A stretch of DNA of 64,000 nt, from positions 1,364,001-1,428,000 of the forward strand of contig JAQFVV010012446.1 of assembly GCA_028023455.1 (NCBI GenBank), written 5' to 3'. Both the position numbers and the translations under genes were made by a program. The notes beneath the pieces are model-generated. The model had not been told where the DNA came from, searched no databases, and was given only the letters and a program-made list of their open reading frames with translations. The DNA is from Epiperipatus broadwayi (lineage: Eukaryota; Onychophora; Udeonychophora; Euonychophora; Peripatidae). Positions 26,801 through 41,800 of this stretch are shown here, one piece after another (positions within the stretch are counted from its first letter, which is position 1; every line of letters starts with the position of its first letter).

Positions 26801-29800
26801 TGTTACTACAAATTATAAATACAATGGTACTACAATCATGCAATAAATAAAAATCATGATATATTTTACCTATTACTGAACCAAGTAGGAATATGATTCT
26901 GAGCCTGTATGTGTGCCGGAGGTGATGTAGGATAGCAGGATTTATAAAGGAGTTGGAGCTGTGCTGCTTCTGGCATGACAAGCAGCAAAGCAGCCTCTCT
27001 TCATTCCTACACAAGGAAATGCATCCATATTCCACACAACCAAAATAAGTTGCATGGCGTTCATTGTTTTTAGGCGTATAGTGCACTTCCTTTTGATGAG
27101 CTTATTATGGCTGTGCACATCGGCTATAGTATGGCATCCGGATATAATCTGAAGATGCGGTATTACTAAAGGCCTCAGTTTTTAATTGTAAAGTCACCTA
27201 TAAGGCTGGGAGATAAAGCTATTCTATATTCCAGGTGTGATGTAGGCCGCATTTGCTTTTAGGCCATATATAGAGTATCAAAACAATTCCAGAATAAGAG
27301 CATAGGCCAATGCTTAGACTTTCTATCCTAGCCGTACACAGTTCGCTTCTGGTTTGCTAAGACTTTCTATCCTAGCCGTATGCAGTTCGCTTCTGATTTG
27401 CTAAGCCAACCCCAAACATGAAGCAGATGTATTTTTTTTGTGATTTCATTTGGACATTGACATGTATGGCGTGTTCCATCCTTAAGTGTTCTAACAACAG
27501 TACCAGCTCCAGATGGTGGATAAGCATCATTGAGCGTAACAATTGGCTTCTCATCCATCCAAATTAGAAACCAAGACTACTGTCAATTACAAAATAGGAG
27601 TCTCCCTTTTGCATTTGTTTATAATTTTTAGCTTTTTCATGGATGCTACCTGGAGTACCCTTCCTATCAACTTTCAGTGTGCCGTAACAAGAGCTTGCAG
27701 ACAGCTTTTCTGTTAATTGTACACTAATAAAATATCTGTCACAAAAAACTATGATTCTGTTTAGCAAGTTGTGGCAAAACCACTGACAGCACTGCTCCGG
27801 TTTCCAGATTTAGGCTAGCATCTGGAGTTGCACTTTTGCCTGTATACAACTCTATGTGGTACGCATATCCATTATGGCTATCTGCACAGACCCATTATTT
27901 GAAGCTTCGCCTTATCGGTTTTGAGCCATCAGACTGCTTCATGGTGTTCCGACCCTTTACATTTAGTAATTGCTTCATAACTGCTACTTCTTGGTGCATC
28001 TGATATGCAGCATTAACAGTGATCTATGATTGGCCTGATTTTATAAATTCTATCATGCTCTTTACTAGTAATTGGTGGCGTGGATTTATTGTCATTGAAA
28101 TGCAAATTATTTAGAATTTCAAAAAATCGATCATGGGTCATAACTTTAGCAAGTACCAGTTGATGCAGAAACTCATTTTTAGACCAAATAAATTTGAACC
28201 TTGGCACACATGACACACTACAAACATGAATTAATGCTTAAAAATGCGTTCAACTCAGTGGGCAACAGATTGACCCAGTTCGGCACTGCTTTCCATTCTG
28301 AGGCATACCTATTGCTTTCAGCATATATATCATAATTTTCGATCAAAAATAAAAAATCAGTAATTGAGTACTCATGGGTGATGGGAAACTTTAGCCCTGT
28401 TGGCTTAGTAAATGTTATGATTGGCACATGTGGTTCGTTAATATTACCAAGAAATGAATCCGAATCAGGTCAAGATGAAGGCCCGGGCATTGGCTCAGTC
28501 TCCGTCCTTAAAGATGACTTTACTAAAGTTTTTTTTGGATACTTCTGCTTCTCCGTTAACTGATAAATCACTACCATCCGATGAGTTGCGAGGAAGAGGC
28601 CTCAGAAATACACGCATCAAAAATGGGGAATTCTTTATTCGAATCGGACTCGAAATCAAATTCAACATTACCGGCTAAAGATTCATTATCGCAGCTGAAT
28701 TTATTTTCTGTTCATTAAATCTAAAAAAATGAGAAAAATAAAATGTACTTTACAAAAAAATTCATAAAAAAATCGATCTTTCATTGCAGAGAAAAAATAC
28801 ACTACTGAAAGGTAAGATGGCGAAAAGAACGAAAATGGACCCGTAAATGTAAAGTTTACAGTTTCCGTGCAAATGCAGTTGAAACCTAAATTTTTGAAAT
28901 AGGGGCTCTCGGGGGCACTTCGGACTCAAGGTTAAAGATGTAGTTTACATTGGAAAAAGTATTTTTTAATAAATAATCATTTTACTAATCATATTTCTTA
29001 ATTAAAAAATTAGTAATCTATATGTAAATATACTGTATAAAAATACTTCAGTATCTATAATTTTTTTAAAAACTTATAATTATTTTAGTAATGGTGCACT
29101 TTTATATATATAGTGAGAGAATATTTTCTAATTAATGATTCATTAAATCAAAGAAAGAAAAAAATAACCACAATATTTTAAAATGTAATAAAAAAAATGT
29201 GCAATTTAAAAATCATTTTGTAATATCTAACCAATAAAACACTTTTTTTTTGCACTGCTATTTTTTTTTAAAAAGAAAATGTTTTACATAAATGGAGTGA
29301 ACTTAAATAAAAATTTGATAAAGAAATGTAATCTACAGATGATTATTGAAATTTCAATAATGTATAAATGATTGGTTTCTGCTTCAATAATTTAAAGGTG
29401 TATTTCTTTTATACTATATTTACGATAAAAGCCACCATTTTTTGGAAACACATTATGAGATGATTAATTTATATTGATCAAATAAATATTTAAAATTTCA
29501 TTTAGTAACTTTTGATTATAAGTACATAATGCACAAAATTATTTTTTCTCAAAATAATTTAAAATCACGGTGACTGAGTGTTACAGTTATAAATAACATT
29601 TTTTGCTACAAGCAAAATAGTGTTCATACAAATTTTAATCCTTAAAATTAATTAAATGAATACATTCTATCTATTATATATTTTTTAAAACTAGTTTTTA
29701 TTATATTTTGGATCACAATATGTTTTTGATTACTTAGCTCTACTGAATGAAATTAGCATTCTTGTTTTTGTAGTAGTTGACAATAAAAATAATCTTTACT

Positions 29801-32800
29801 TTGGATATATCATAAATGAAAGCATCTACTGTTTTACAATGACTGGATGAAAATCAGATAGAATATATTTTAATTCTATAATCAGAACAACATTGTATAC
29901 TATATAATTAATAAACTCTGTACTGTATATTTTTTAGCATTAATGTCACCATTTTGTTTTTGAGAACATGGCTTTAAAGAAATCACAATCGTATAATGTT
30001 ATCGGTTATAAAATGACCGCCATTTACAAAAAAATTTTAAAAAAAAGTTATAATTTTTTTATTGAAAATTGTAGTGAAGTAATCAATTGTAATAGCAAAT
30101 CTTCTCATAAAGGTCTATAACTAACCAGAGTAAAGTTATTTAATGTATATTTAAAGATCTGAAATTTACGTTCAAAATTGTTTTTACTACCAGATAAAAA
30201 TATATATATATAACGAATCTAAGCATTGAAAGAATACTTTGTAATAGTTAAATAATTATTCAATACGTTTTTTTTTCTGAATTTTTTCTAGGTTTTTGGA
30301 AAATTTTAATCAAATATTTAATTAGCATGATTTTTTTTTTGTCACATCATGAAAATATCCAGTTTAATTTTTCAATGGATTTGTTGACAGAAAACTAGAT
30401 TCCTTTTACTGGGAATTTTTTTTTTGTGTATGGCAATTTATATTTTTACAGTAATGATAGAGATTATCATCCTACCAATGTGAAAGAACTGCAAAGTTTT
30501 GAAAAAGTGTTTAATAAAACCAAATAAAAGCAACATAGACTACAGTAATTTAAGTGAAATTAATGTTTGTTAAAGCAAGCTAAGAAATGGTTGATTAACA
30601 AATATTTTATTAAATGATTGTAACAAACAAAATTTTTAAAAGTAATATTAAAAGGCCAAAAATCTTTATAGACTCAAAAAAACAACAAAAACACTTGAAT
30701 TACACAACTATTTTATCATATTTGATATGAACTGAACTCTGAATCTTTTAAGATTTATTTAGCAACAATTTTAAGTGATTTAGTGCACTATATTATAAAA
30801 TATAAAAATTTATTAATATTAGGTAAATGTTATATTTTAATATGTCACTTGTTTATAAATAAAGAATCTAATTTAAAATCAAATACTTAATATATTTTTA
30901 AACTTATTTGAATATATATACAGATTCAAATATCTTAGTTTTTAAGTAAAATTTATAAGATATTTTCATTATAGGAAGAAAGAGTTCATGAGCGGCAGCG
31001 ACAACGTGAAAGAGAATTGCGCGAAGCAGCTCGACGAAGGCATCAAGAGTGGCTTCGACAGAAAGAAATTGAAAGAAGACAGAGAGAAGAAGCTATAAGA
31101 TTACAACAAGAAAGAGAAAGATTGAGGTTAATACTTTTTTTAATTAATAAATGTAGATTCTAATATTCTATGGTATTAAATTTATTCATCTTTATAATAT
31201 ATATATTTTTAGATTTGAACGAGAGAAGTTGGAAAGAGAAAAAGTTGAAATGGAGCGCCAAGACAGAGAAAAACGAGAAAGAGAAGAACGTGAAGAGAGA
31301 CGGTTGCAACAGCTTAGGTGCTTGATTTTTTTGCAGTTTATTTACTTTTAAAAATATTTAAATCATGGTTAATTCAAAATAGAATAAAAGTGGCAAACCT
31401 ATATATATTTTAAGATATACTTAATTATCTTCATCACACTCTTGAAACACATGAATAAAAATATCTTAACAAGACATGATCTCAATATGCATTTTGTGCT
31501 GAACTAGCACTTATCATTTGGCCAAGTCACAATGTCTTACATATATCTATCATATTAGTAATTATCAAAAGTAAGTTGTTACATTTTGATTTACAAATGT
31601 CGAACTTACTTTATTCTCGGTAAATACATTAACGATTATCATTAATCATTTATTAAACTAGAGATTATCTCTAGTCAAAATATAAACTTTTAAGATCATT
31701 ATATCTAGTTTTTAAATAAACACAACTCAGCAATTTAATTTTATTCCTCTTTCCATGTATAATATCTTTTATAGATATTCTTAATAACCTCCACTTTATT
31801 ATACACTATTAAAAGTCATGAATAAAGACATCTTTAAGGACATAATTCCCAAATGCATTTTGTGGTGAATCAGCACTCATCAGTTGGCCATTCTCATATA
31901 TTTTCAGTATTGCCATATTTCAAAGATCTGTATTGTGATTGTGTCTGCCATGTATCTTTACATTAGTTTGAATCAACTTTTCTTTATTATGAATATGAAT
32001 TTAATACTTTTACAAATTGTTAGTTATTTAAAATCTTTATTAGGTTTTTATTTTTAGATTGCTTAAAATATATCTTATTCTGTTCAAGTGAATCCTCTAT
32101 GACTATAGCATGGTGTTATTTTTTAGTTCAGGCATCACAAATGAAATTTTTATCAATTTTTTTTTTTTGCTTAAAAACATATTTCTTTAAGTCTGAAACT
32201 GAACCAGCAATTTTTAATCACCAACTTGCTAATTATTTAGTGATAGAGTAAATGTTCTAATTTTTATATTTTTTTTTTACAAACACATTAATGCCAATAA
32301 ATTTGAGATATTGTATATAAATTTATGCTAATCTTCATATGGCAGAACTTGTATCATTTGTTTTGGTAGATTAGTAGTAATTATATATATGCAGTAGAAT
32401 AAATTATCCAGTTTTTTTTATTGCATTATAGAACAGAAATCTCATAAAAGATTATTTTAATGAGTCCTTAAAAAATTATAGTACAAATATTTATATGCAT
32501 ACTTATTTAAATATTTTAACATATATCAGTTTAATAATATAATAAAAATTGAAATTAAACAATATATTTTAAATAAATTTTCTTTTTTTGATTACCAAAT
32601 GAATATATGAGATTTATTTATATGTATATAGTCAGTGATAAGAAAAGGTACATAATGGTGTCAGAACAATGCAGCAGTTTTTTAAAAATAAATGTAGTCA
32701 GTTTTCATTTACAAAATTGCATGTATTTCTCATGAATTCTTATAATTAGACTGTTTGTTTTACTGGTCTCAAATTAAAAAGATTTTTTGGTAATTGATTT

Positions 32801-35800
32801 GAATCTAGTTCTCAACATGCTAAACAAAACAATTTTATAGCACATGTATTTTAATTTATTATTCGTCTATACACATAACTTGATATTTTTAGTGTTAAGA
32901 GGCTGTTATTATAGCATAACTTATTTGTTACATGTGAAATTTAACACAATATTATTTGATTTATTTTTTTTGAAGCAGCCTTTTCTTACTGAAATATTAG
33001 TATAATTTTTTTTTTAAAAAGTATAATATTACGACTTTTAGTAATAAAATAAACCAGTATATTCGATATGTTTAACTTCATGCAGTTGCAATATTATCGT
33101 AATTATTGCCAATTGATTTTTTTTTTTTTTAAAGTTAATAAACTAATAACTTTTTCTTAACGTAGATTTGATTATTGTGTAGTGTAAACATGCATTCTAT
33201 CTTGAACAAAAGGCAGATTTTTATTGCTTTAGCAATTCATTCATCTGATTATCTCGTAGTAATCCTAAATTGTTGATTATTCTAGCATTGCTAAAACATA
33301 TTTGTATATTTATAAATTCTTTGTGGTGATATTAGGTTTTTAAAAAATTTAATGGTACCTGAAAATTTTATAAATGCTCACCCAGTTAGCATATTTTTCA
33401 TGATTTGAATTTTTATTAATTTATGGAACATTGCTGATTACTTTTTCTATTTTTTTTTTTTTTAGATATGAAGAACAGAGACGTGCTGTTAAGCGTCCTT
33501 TTGAAGGTCGTAGAGAGGGTGACCTCTATTGGAATGAAAGGAAACGTATAGGTCTTGAAGGTCACAGTCAAACATATAGTGCTAGTGCAAATTATTCTTC
33601 AGCTGGTGGAGAAAGTGGAAATAGGTAAGCATTTTGGGAAAAAAATTTTATGATTGTTTTTTTTTTCATTTAAGTTGCTATGTTCTTTATTTTATTTTAT
33701 AATTTTTGTGAAACGAAAAAAAACTATCTCAAACATTTAAAAAATATATAGCTCATTGAAATATATGTGAGAATGTTATGTCTAAATGCAAGTTGAGATT
33801 ATTATATTAGTATCCCCCCTCCCCCCTTTTTTTTTTGCAATATTTTTTAGTCATAGAATTCACAATAAATTATGATTTCAATTTTAAATGTTTGTGACCA
33901 TTTGATATGATGACTTTTCATGAGAAGTTATAATTTTTTTATTGCATTATTTAATATTAATTTAGCTTCAAGATAATTGAATTGCAACAAAAAAGAATGA
34001 AGTGACAAAAGTAGTATGAAAAATATTTACTTTAGCTTGCAAATAATGGTAATAGTATGAATACTGAACCCCACCGCTTGATGGTGTCGTTTTTCACAAA
34101 ACGCACATCAGTATACTGTTTTAGTGGCCTTAATTTAAAGCTGACACTACAATGTGTTTTTTTTTAGCTGTAACAGGCTGCCTGAAGGCGATATATTCTA
34201 CGATTATGTAAAGAAGTACTACGCCCATTGCATTGCGACAGTATTTGTCAAGTAAGTGCTCTTGAACTCTCGCTACGGTCTGATTTAATGGTGGCCGTAT
34301 TTGAAAGAGACGAAACTCTGCAAAAATTCATTTTCGGAAATTTTTTAGAAAGCATAGTGGAATTAGTATTCCATATTAAGAATTGTCATGTCGTCACACA
34401 TGCTTCCCTAAGCTTTTGAACTGCACACAACTTGAAATGGTGGTTCTTTTCAGCAGAGTTGTTTCCGATTTCGCGCGCAAATGCCTGTTTACACGTGAAT
34501 CCGTACAAGAACTGTAAGGGAAGTTGGTTTGAGGGCTCCAAAATCCCGTTACTTACAGCTTTGAGGCTTCCCTGTTATTTTATTTGCGTGTTAATTTTGC
34601 TTTTTTTTTTATGCCCCCGAAAATGGTGTTTTTCTTGTTACTTGTTTTGGTTCACAACTTGTCCAAAGTTTCGTTTATTTTTGATTCAATAAATTATTTT
34701 ATGGGAAGCTGTTGTTTTTTTGTTGTTGTTCACATGATTAAAAAATAGGTAGGTAATATTTGATAAGTTTCATTAACAGTTAATTAAAGTAGGTAATATT
34801 TTATTATACCAAAATAAAAAAAAGAAATGTTTAAAAGGCCCCACCCCAAAAAATATATATATATAATAATAATAAAAGAACTATGCTGTAACATAATAAA
34901 ATGTTCAAAAAGAGAATCCAAAAAGAAGTCTATAATTAAAAATGAAAACAAACTTTCCCCCACCACCCCACCTACCCCGGCTTAAAAAAGTGTTCTTTAA
35001 AAATGAACTGTTTATGTCTTTTTTAAAATTACAAGGCCCAAAAATTAAGGAAGAACTTTTTGCTATCATATAATATAGCTATTTGTAGCGTAAAGATTTG
35101 AAACAAAAAAATAACAAAAAAAATAGGCGACAATTCAAAATCAAAACAACCCCTCCACCCTCTAAAAAAACCAAGTGTTTGTTTATTCAAAAGTACCGAA
35201 TTGTTGAAGTCTTTCAGCAAATCAAAACATCAACAGAAAAAGAAGATAAGTTCAAAGCAAACAACCAACCCCCCCCCCTCCTATCTAAAAACAGCAGTGT
35301 TTGTTATTGTAAGACGGAGCATTAATCGATAATTTCAAAGCAAACCAACACCCCTAACACCATGAACCAAAAAAAAAATAAAAAAAAACGTTGGTTTACC
35401 GTAAGTAATATTATGTAAAGAAACCGACGGACAGTTAGTCCATAATTTAAAAACAAATCAATACCCCTAGACCATCTAAAATCAAAGTATTTGTTTATTA
35501 AAAAACTGAAAAAAAAACTTTGGTGGTTTACTGTAATATTATGTAAACCAAACAGACTGGCCGACGACGAAAAAAAAATTAAAAACCGGTTGTTAAAAAA
35601 AACAAAAAAAAATCTTTTACCATAATATTATGTAAACAAACAGATGGCCCATGGATCGGTATATTGATGTGCATTAGGCGAAAAAGAGCGCCATCAAACG
35701 GTAGGGTTCAGTATTCATATTATTACCCAAATAGTTTTCTGTAAAATGAGTGCTTTTGATAAAATAGTAATATCTATGTCAGAAGAATGATTTGAGAGAT

Positions 35801-38800
35801 CTTCATCATAAATCAAGCAATGAATTCAGAAAGTATAAATGTATCTCCTAAAGATAACCAAAGACAATGATTTGGCTCCTGTTACAGAAAAACAGAATTT
35901 ATGGTGATAAGGCAAATGCAACTTTAATTTATTCTTTTCAGTAAAATAAATTTCCTTGGCTACATTTAACGTTTTTGTGGAAGATTAAACATAACTAAGT
36001 TTTTGTTTAAAATGTATGTTTAATTTTTCATATATACATATCTATAGCTTGAATAGAGTTTTATCATAATTACTATTTCACTTACGCACCCGCTTAATGC
36101 AAGCTCCTATTTTCAAATTAGTGATTCTCGGCTTCAACTTATGATAACATGAAAACCCTACAACACTGGGCATGCACATTATTCATCATTCAATTCAGCA
36201 TCCATTTTCCTTTCAGATAATATAATTTTCATTTTTCTATGACAAAAAATAAAGATTTTATGATGCTTTTTCCAAATAGTACTTTCTTTAAATTGTTATT
36301 TTTACAGTTTAATGTTTACTGAAAAATGTCTAGTGGAGATGATGGTTATTCAACTAATTCAAGCATTGATCATGATTTCTCATGGTGGGACTGACAAACT
36401 AAGCTTCTCTTATAATTTTTGCTAATGATTTCTTAAAAGTAATAGTAATTATAATGTTAAAAAAAAAAAGAATTAACCAGCCATCTTTGCTCATAAATAT
36501 AGAGATTATTTTTATTGTGCAATCTTTTTTTCTTTATGAATTAGACATTTTATAATTGAATGTTATTACAAGATCTTAAGCATTTTTTTTTTTTTAGTTT
36601 ATTATTTTATAGAAAAATAGCTAGAAAAAAATCATTTATGATATTCTTTTTATATGTTTTTTTGTCTAAATTTTAGCAAAAAAAAAAAAGCCAAATATTA
36701 AAAGTAAAAATTGCAATAAAATTTAGCTCAATTAGATATATATGTGTGACCACAGTAATATATATAAACATGACCATTGCGATATAAAGTTTTTAGAGCT
36801 GTATATCAGATACATAGAGAAGTATAGTTGATAAAATTATTAAGAATTTTACCAATTAACAGTAACAGTAATGTCATTCAAAACCTGTAAAGGGATTTTA
36901 AATGATGATTCTGCGGCAGATAGCTATTATGAGCTGGGTTCAAATTATGGATCTGTGCGGATAGTCCTAATGTCCACGTGTACCATATAGTTTTTCATAG
37001 ATAAAAATACAATTTCTGATATCTGGATACTCAAGTTGTGCTCTTGGTAGTTTTATAATATTCAAAAAGAAAGTACTGTGTTGCCTACTAGAAAAAGGCA
37101 TGCTGATTAGACACAAGTGTTTAGACAGACTGCTTTATTGTTTATCAACTAAAACTGAAATAGGTAATGTACTTTTACAAACTTCACTTCTTTTAGCTTT
37201 ATTCAGGAGTGTTATTTGATGTCAGTGCCTGCAATATCTTACATTGTTGCTTTGACTTCGTGATCAGATGAAGAGTCAATGAATAGCTGTAATAGATTAG
37301 ATACAATTTTACTGTATATTTACTAGTAAACAATCATTTTACAGCAATCACTTGATTTTATGTTTTAGATGGACTATTTACCTTGCAAAATCTTTTATCT
37401 TTTTCATTAGATGAAAAACAAGACAGATTTGATTATAAAAATAACATTATTATTATTATTCTATATTGCATTAAATCTAAACTTGTTTTTTCTGTTTACC
37501 TTCACATCTATTGTATCTGAATAAGCCATTTACAACCTAACACTATGTTAGACTTGTTCTTGTCTATTACTTTCTCTTCATTGATTATACAGTTACTTAA
37601 GAAGGAAGGAGTATGTATGGGATTTCTAGAAAAACGAAATGTATCAATATCTTTATTTTTTGATATTTTGAAATGATGGAGTATGCTAGGTAAGTCATAT
37701 GATTATACCATTTTATTGGAAATTTTGTAAGGAATTTAATGAGCCTATTATTAAAAATATAATTTTAATATTTATCTGTTAAATTTTAGTATGTATGAAG
37801 AAATATAAAAATAATTTTTAAAAGTATAAAAATTTAATTTTTTTATTATTATTTTGAATATATATAATGTCTATATTTTTTCAGTTTTATTGCATTCCTT
37901 GCTTTTTTTATTTTTCTGATAACATATATATCTCGGCTTTTGCATAATCCAAAGTGAAGTCATAAAAAGTATTAATTAAATCAAAGTTTCCAAAAATCCA
38001 ATATAGCTGTGGAAAAGTGAAGAGATTAAAATATTTTTAAAATTACTAAAAATAACAAAAGTTTTTAAAATTATAATAATAATATTATATTGAGAAAACA
38101 AAAACAAAAAAAACATATTTACCCGAGTCGTCAACAATGTGAAGATAGAATTTTTTTTTCTATCTCACTATATGGATTTTTTTTTATCCTTCAAAAAGAT
38201 TAATAATTATAAAAATGTTTTATATTTATTAATAAAAATATTGAAATAGCAAAAATATATTTGAGATGAAAAAATAAGATTTAATAATAAAAACTTATTT
38301 TTCATCTTGATAAAAAACATAATATAAAAAATCCTCTCCATATTATGCAAAGAGAATTGATTTTATAGCTATTTTTAACTACAAATTATATTTACTATCG
38401 AGGAAGAAAAATGAAAGTTAAATTACAAATTTATTATTGTCAAAAAATAAACTGTTAAACAGCACAAAATTACAATCAAAGACAAGACTGTAGTAATCAA
38501 AATATGACAATGCTACTCTGCTTTAGTATTGAAAATGATCCAGAAAGAGTTAAAGTTTATTTGTAAGATAGGATTAATACTTGAATGATAGAAACAGTTT
38601 TTATGACTAAGCAACAGCCTCATGTCAATTTGATGAATTTGTGATTATATGCCTAGTAAGTACAATAGGTATTAATATAATAATTTTTACCCAGCAACTT
38701 TTCATTATAACTGCACTGCTTTTAAATCAGTCAGGTGCTTTTCGATTGAGTGTTTATTCATACCAATCTAAGAATTACATATAGTATCACACTTCCTTTT

Positions 38801-41800
38801 TGGAATGTTAGTATTTACAGTATTTGTTCATAACTTTGATGAATTCTCAAATTTTATAATATATAGTATTTTTGTCTAAACTAATATCTGACAAATCTAT
38901 AGTAAATTATGACATACATTTTAAAAAAATACTTAATTTCTTTGCTTTGTGCTCTATTTTTATAATATAGTAAATGCTGTGACTATGAAAACGTAGATTT
39001 ACAACTTTCACAATATTATGAAACTGCCAAAAACATTGTAATTATACCACATCCAGAATGGACTTATAATTCACTTGAGCAATATAACAAAGGTGAAAAA
39101 ACAATTTTTTTATTAACCTTTACACTGACGAAGCAGCCATATTGAATTATTCAAAAAATATGTTAAGTCACAAATTTTATAATAAATTAACTTTGATTTG
39201 TCCAAAAATGACATAACTTATATTATTTGGAAGGTAGAACATCAAACAATGTAATGACACTAAAAAAAAAAATATAGCCATTGATATTCAAAGTAATCAA
39301 AAAAAAATTTAAAAAAATTAATATTTCTAAAAATTATTTTCATAGTATTTCATAAAATCGTAATTTTCATGGTTAAAATTTGAAATTATACTTTTGTTAA
39401 TAAGTTATATGCATTCCTCATTGAATTTCCAATAAAATCATGTATAATATGACTTACCTAAGGCAATCCATCATTTCACACTTCAAGGAATAAGGATATC
39501 AGTAATTTGCAATTTTTTCTAATAGCCCTCCAAAATGTTTTTACATACAGGGGTCTGCAATGAATATGACATCCCTGATAACAAGTAGTTAATATTGATC
39601 AATAATTAGTATAGTTGGAATATTATAATAAAGAACTTCAATAAAATTTCTAATTTATCAAAAACTTAGTCATTAATTTTTATATTAGAGAAAAATAGAA
39701 AAAAAATTAAAAAAAACAAAACAATTTTTTATTGTAAATAAATTTTTTTATTTATCAATGATGTGGTAAACACTATATACAAAATAAAATAATAAAACAA
39801 AAGAATAAACACAACTTATATATAAACTAAGAAAGAAATCATACACACATAAAATACAATAAAAAAGCAAACAAAATTAAAATTACACACAAAATTATTA
39901 AAAAAAGCAATAAATTAAAATTATACATAATAAACAAAAGGCAAACGAAGATAATGTTAGTGCTAAATGCATTGCAGAGTTAGTGGTTCACGTCAGATTT
40001 GGTGCAGCTAAATTTAAAAAAAAAAAAGGGGGGGGGGTAGTCAGAGCTATGTAGTATATTAATAATGCTTTTTATTATTTTTCCTACCTGCCAGCTTGCC
40101 TAAAATATAAAATCAAATGATTATTACAAAATGATAGCTTATAATTAAAATAATACTGTGACCAAATGCAAATATAACCTATCAATTAAAGCTGCTATGG
40201 GAGATGTTGATGGAGCACTAGTTGACCCTCCTGCAGAACTGACTGGTCAGGTTTCTGAGAAATATTACCTATCACACTCTCACTGTGGTAAATTGTAAAA
40301 CAGTTTTTCAGTGCACTTTGGCAGAGTGCGATAGATCCACACTCCACGCAGCCAAAAAAACTTTGATGTTTCTGTTTCTTCTTTAGGCAGATTACACAAA
40401 TCCTTCTTTTGGCTATGTTATGTTAACGAAGATCAACTAAGCTATGTTTCCTAATAGTACGCTGAGCCAGATGTGGTACAACATGATACTTTGTTCAGGT
40501 GTTTGCTCTGGAGGAGAACCTATCTATTAGGCTATCCGATAAGGTTCTCGAAAAAGCAAAAGGGTATTCACTTTATTCATTTGCTAATTATATATTCTGT
40601 GTACAAAATATATGCATTGGCAACAGCTATGTCAAAGCAGTGCCAAAAGGTACCCATTTGCCATCGGTTAGACTTTCTCTTCCAACCATACTGAAGTCGT
40701 CTCCATATGGCCAATTCTACTCCACCCATGTAGCAATTGTAATTTTTTATTGCAGGTGGGCATAAGATATAAATGAACTATCTAATTTTTGTGTTTTCTT
40801 CTTACAGTATCATCCCCAGAAGGTGGATAAGCATTGGTTAGCATTAGAATTGGCTTCTTATCCATCCAATTTAAAAATTGAAAACCACTGTCTTTATCTA
40901 TTACAAAATGTGAATCTCCCCTCATCATTTTTTTTTTATAGTTTATATTCAGTTCTTTGATGCTGTCTGGGATACCTCTTCTATTTGCATTTAGTGTGCC
41001 ACAACAGTAAATTTTGTTTGCAGATAGCTCTTTTGCTAACTGTATGCTTGTAAAATATCTATCGCAAAAAATTATGTGATGCAGTTTTGATAGATATGGC
41101 AAAACTACTGAAAGTACAGTTTGAGTACCCAGATCTTGGCCAGCATCTGAAGTTGTACTTTTTTTCTGTTTACAACTCCATATGGGACACATCCATTATG
41201 GCTATCTGCACACATCCACCATTTGAATCCTTGCTTTATCGGTTTTAAGGGCTCATATTGCTTCATGCTATTTACAAACAGTAAATTTGGTAATAGCTTC
41301 AACTGCTACCTCTCTATGTTTTTGATATGCAGCTTTAAAATTTACATTGCAGTAGTCTATAATAGGCCTAATTCTATATATTCTGCCAAAATCTTTGCTT
41401 TTAGCATTGGATTTTTTTATTGTCGTTAAAATGTAGACAAGATAAAATTGAAAAAAATCTAGTTAGAGTCATAATATTAGCGAAATATGACTGTCTTATT
41501 CTCAAATCAGAACTCCATATGTCATCTAATTCATGTACTGGACATATGGAGGAAATGCCTATTATGTCAGAAAATGCAGATAACTCGATGTGATAAATTG
41601 ACCCAATCGCAAGCTTTTTTCTTCTCAGTATACAAATTTGTTTCTAAAATAACCTTTTCAAATATTTTCTTATCAAATAATAAATGAAAAAAGTCTAAAA
41701 TCTTATACTCACTAGTGTTGGAAAATTGGGCCCAGGAGACTTGGCAAAATTGCTGCACTTGTATTTCCACATCTTCGTTTTGGATATGATACCACATCTG

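Larger units (their letters stand above)
25423..28935 (-). mobile_element. piggyBac-type transposon remnant, copy 1
   Basis: TTAA at 25423-25426 and 28932-28935 marks likely ends. Inward from the right end the complement reads TTAACCTTGAGTCCGAAG, and from the left TTAACTCTTTAAATCCTAAG. Both resemble the left end of copy 2 (TTAACCTTTACACTGACGAAG without its last base). A TTAA target site is diagnostic of piggyBac. The transposase lies on the minus strand. A 238-bp direct duplication (25772-26198) lies in the 3' non-coding part. Confidence 0.72.
20211..30974 (+). other. Intron, 10.8 kb, repeat-filled
   Basis: Holds a TIR transposon (20420-21560), an RTE-like LINE remnant (22480-24860, minus) and a piggyBac remnant (25423-28935, minus). 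The stretches 21569-22480, 24860-25422 and 28936-30974 are AT-rich with no recognisable gene or repeat. Confidence 0.85.

Noticed and set aside
34784-35325. Three ORFs of 60-75 codons
   Set aside because: Fall in A/C-rich low-complexity sequence of the TIR element; Lys/Pro or Phe-rich by composition only.
40473-40765. Plus-strand ORFs of 73 and 88 codons
   Set aside because: Antisense to the piggyBac copy 2 transposase.
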